Shown piece by piece: positions 5,889-7,670 of a stretch of DNA of 7,670 bases. Each line of letters starts with the position of its first letter. Positions within the stretch are counted from its first letter, which is position 1. The notes under the pieces are model-generated. The model made no database searches. It was not told the DNA's origin and worked only from the letters and a program-made list of their open reading frames with translations. The DNA lies in assembly GCA_030149965.1 (NCBI GenBank), contig JASLHB010000027.1, positions 1 through 7,670 on the forward strand. Direction: 5' to 3'. This DNA is from Wohlfahrtiimonas sp. Lineage in GTDB: Bacteria > Pseudomonadota > Gammaproteobacteria > Cardiobacteriales > Wohlfahrtiimonadaceae. A program made the translations under genes and the position numbers.

Positions 5889-6173
5889 ATGATTACACTT
5901 TTCGTAATAGCTTTAGCTGCGATTGTGGGCTTTGAGATCATCTCTCGCGTACCTGCGATTTTGCACACACCATTAATGTCAGGCTCAAACTTCATTCATG
6001 GCGTTGTATTGATCGGTGCAATGATTGCATTGGGCGAAGCAGAAGGATTTTGGCAAACAACTTTAGGCTTTATCGCTGTTGTATTTGGTGCAGCAAATGC
6101 TGTAGGTGGTTACGTTGTGACTGAACGCATGCTAGAAATGTTCAAACCAAGCGATAAAAAAGGGAGTAAATAA
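5889..6173 (+). CDS. pntAB: NAD(P) transhydrogenase subunit alpha, part 2 (membrane subunit PntAB)
   Basis: A small 94-residue membrane protein matching the C-terminal membrane part of E. coli PntA. With PntB it forms domain II, the proton channel. Three hydrophobic segments are seen near 2-19, 35-49 and 55-77. The hallmark HTPLMSGSNFIHGVVLIGA (26-44) lies before and within the second, and VTERMLEMF (77-85) matches the E. coli VTQRMLKMF at the chain end. The tail is basic (DKKGSK), consistent with a cytoplasmic end. The ATG has GGAG eight bases upstream, inside the end of pntAA. The stop overlaps the pntB start by one base (TAATG), implying coupled translation and the equimolar supply needed for a complex. 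Confidence 0.94.
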   Translation: MITLFVIALAAIVGFEIISRVPAILHTPLMSGSNFIHGVVLIGAMIALGEAEGFWQTTLGFIAVVFGAANAVGGYVVTERMLEMFKPSDKKGSK

Positions 6174-7603
6174 TGACGGGCTTATTACAATTTATCGTTA
6201 ATCTTGGCTACTTCGCGACTGCAATTACATTCATTTTTGCATTGAAACGCATGAGCCATCCATCAACTGCTCGCTCAGGGATTGTTTGGGCTGGTTACGC
6301 AATGGCATTTGCCACTGTTTTAACATTCATTCATCCTGCTATTCATGGCAACTACTTCTTAATGATTTTTGCGATCTTAATTGGTGGAATCATTGCCAAT
6401 GTGACAGCTAAGAATGTTGCGATGACAGATATGCCACAAATGATCGCAATCTATAATGGCGTTGGTTCTGCTTCTGCTGCTTGTATTGCTGCAATCACAT
6501 TATTGCGCACTGGCACATTAGTTGAAATCCACAGCGAAACAGCTGGTGGCATTCGCGAATTACCTCCAATGTTATTATTGGCAGGAATCGGCGGTTTGAT
6601 CGGTTTAATCTCATTCACGGGCTCAATCATTGCTTGGATGAAATTAGATGGCCGCATGAACAATGTTGTGCGCATCAAAGGTCGTAATGCAATTAATGGC
6701 GCATTGTTAATGTCTGCAATCTTATTTGTGATCATGTTGGCCAACGTTTCTGCAACGACAACAGCGCCAAGTTACTTCTTAATTGTTGCATTGTTTGTTG
6801 TAGCAGCAGTTTTAGGTATTTTGATCGCTATTCCAATCGGCGGCGCAGATATGCCAGTTGTTATCTCTTTATTCAATGCATTGACTGGTTTAGCCGTTGC
6901 ATTCGAAGGGATTGCGACAAACAACTACGGATTAGTTGTTGCTGGTATGGTTGTTGGTGCTGCAGGTTCGTTATTGACGATCTTAATGGCAAAAGCAATG
7001 AACCGTTCATTATCTAACGTATTGTTCTCTAACTTCGGTGAAGTACAAGCAAGCACAGAAGAAATCACTGGTAGCTTAAAACCTGTTTCAGCAGCTGACT
7101 CTGCGATGACAATGGCTTACGCACAGAAAGTTATCATCATTCCTGGTTACGGCTTAGCAGTTGCGCAAGCACAGCATAAAGTTGCTGAATTAACAAAACT
7201 TCTACAAGATAAAGATGTTGATGTTAAATTCGCAATTCATCCTGTTGCTGGTCGTATGCCTGGCCACATGAACGTATTATTGGCTGAAGCTGGTATTCCT
7301 TATGATTTAATCTTCGATCTAGATGAAATCAATGATGAATTCAAAGATACAGATGCTGTATTAGTAATCGGTGCTAACGACGTTGTTAACCCTGTTGCTA
7401 GAACAGATAAATCAAGCCCAATCTATGGCATGCCAATTTTGAATGCTGACATGGCAAAACAAGTATTCGTTGTGAAACGCGGACAAGGTGCAGGTTTCTC
7501 TGGTATTGAAAACCACCTATTCTATTTAGATAACACTAACATGGTTTACGGTGATGCTCAGAAGATGGTTAATGATATGATCGCATCTATCAAAACGCTT
7601 TAA
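6173..7603 (+). CDS. pntB: NAD(P) transhydrogenase subunit beta (membrane domain II and NADP(H)-binding domain III)
   Basis: A 476-residue subunit. About nine hydrophobic segments fill residues 4-272, followed by a linker and the soluble NADP(H)-binding domain III (about 315-476). Domain III carries GYGLAVAQAQ (325-334), HPVAGRMPGHMNVLLAEA (356-373), IGANDVVNPVA (399-409, D403), KRGQGAGFSGIEN (435-447) and MVYGDAQ (457-463). In the membrane part, GGADMPVVISLFN (223-235) aligns with E. coli and keeps the equivalents of beta-Asp213 (D226) and beta-Asn222 (N235). The residue aligning with the E. coli proton-channel His91, in TDMPQMIAIYNG (85-96), is N95, which I recall as common in three-gene enzymes. 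The start is supported by AGGGAG six bases upstream. Two TAA codons in tandem end the frame, 16 bases before the terminator. Confidence 0.96.
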   Translation: MTGLLQFIVNLGYFATAITFIFALKRMSHPSTARSGIVWAGYAMAFATVLTFIHPAIHGNYFLMIFAILIGGIIANVTAKNVAMTDMPQMIAIYNGVGSASAACIAAITLLRTGTLVEIHSETAGGIRELPPMLLLAGIGGLIGLISFTGSIIAWMKLDGRMNNVVRIKGRNAINGALLMSAILFVIMLANVSATTTAPSYFLIVALFVVAAVLGILIAIPIGGADMPVVISLFNALTGLAVAFEGIATNNYGLVVAGMVVGAAGSLLTILMAKAMNRSLSNVLFSNFGEVQASTEEITGSLKPVSAADSAMTMAYAQKVIIIPGYGLAVAQAQHKVAELTKLLQDKDVDVKFAIHPVAGRMPGHMNVLLAEAGIPYDLIFDLDEINDEFKDTDAVLVIGANDVVNPVARTDKSSPIYGMPILNADMAKQVFVVKRGQGAGFSGIENHLFYLDNTNMVYGDAQKMVNDMIASIKTL

Positions 7604-7619
7604 TAAAATACAAGTAAAC

Positions 7620-7646
7620 AAAAGCGCTCCTAGTGAGCGCTTTTTT
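7620..7646 (+). terminator. Intrinsic terminator of the pnt operon
   Basis: A perfect 10-bp stem AAAAGCGCTC/GAGCGCTTTT with the five-base loop CTAGT ends in a run of six T residues (7641-7646). The GC-rich core GCGCTC stands out from the AT-rich surroundings. It starts 16 bases after the pntB stop and closes the pntAA-pntAB-pntB transcript. The A-run on the left side means it could also stop leftward transcription arriving from beyond the window. The last 24 bases of the window show nothing recognisable. Confidence 0.93.
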
Positions 7647-7670
7647 ATTATCTCAATATAGTTAGCTATC

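Noticed and set aside
1..7670. Mobile element, phage, CRISPR or defence system
   Set aside because: All full-length genes are recognisable housekeeping genes in intact operons; no integrase, transposase, direct repeats or repeat-spacer pattern is visible.

Overview
The window reads as ordinary chromosomal DNA from an AT-rich gammaproteobacterium. By eye the coding parts are near 40% GC and the gaps between genes much lower. YciO, NudF, PyrE, the YcbK-type MepK and DnaB all resemble their Escherichia coli counterparts closely from end to end. The gene order is not that of E. coli, and the transhydrogenase is the three-gene form rather than the fused enterobacterial one. The genus cannot be settled from this sequence alone. 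I see no phage, transposon, CRISPR array, toxin or defence genes, tRNA or rRNA.

Left part, minus strand, read from right to left: mepK (Tat-exported murein endopeptidase), a clear intrinsic terminator, then pyrE, nudF and yciO packed with gaps of 1 and 12 bases, a 104-base gap, and the first 34 codons of rplS running off the left edge. The pyrE-nudF-yciO block looks like one transcript: a pyrimidine phosphoribosyltransferase, an ADP-ribose hydrolase and a YrdC-like protein. They share nucleotide or ribose-phosphate chemistry but do not form one pathway. rplS has no trmD immediately upstream, so the common rpsP-rimM-trmD-rplS arrangement is broken here.

Middle: a 228-base divergent gap separates mepK (leftward) from dnaB, the replicative helicase (rightward). 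It holds a plausible extended -10 promoter for dnaB and an imperfect dyad. After dnaB comes a 342-base, very AT-rich gap with no credible gene but three separate inverted repeats, one of them a perfect 20-bp palindrome.

Right part, plus strand: pntAA-pntAB-pntB, the three-subunit proton-translocating NAD(P) transhydrogenase. The genes are spaced by 2 bases and then a 1-base overlap, and are closed by a strong intrinsic terminator. Together they encode the NAD(H)-binding domain I, the membrane domain II (split over two proteins) and the NADP(H)-binding domain III, which couple proton entry to NADPH formation.

Nothing here amounts to an undescribed system. The points most worth a second look are the palindromes upstream of pntAA, a possible pyrE attenuator formed by the mepK terminator, the detached rplS with a structured leader, and the long N-terminal stretch ahead of the MepK Tat signal.
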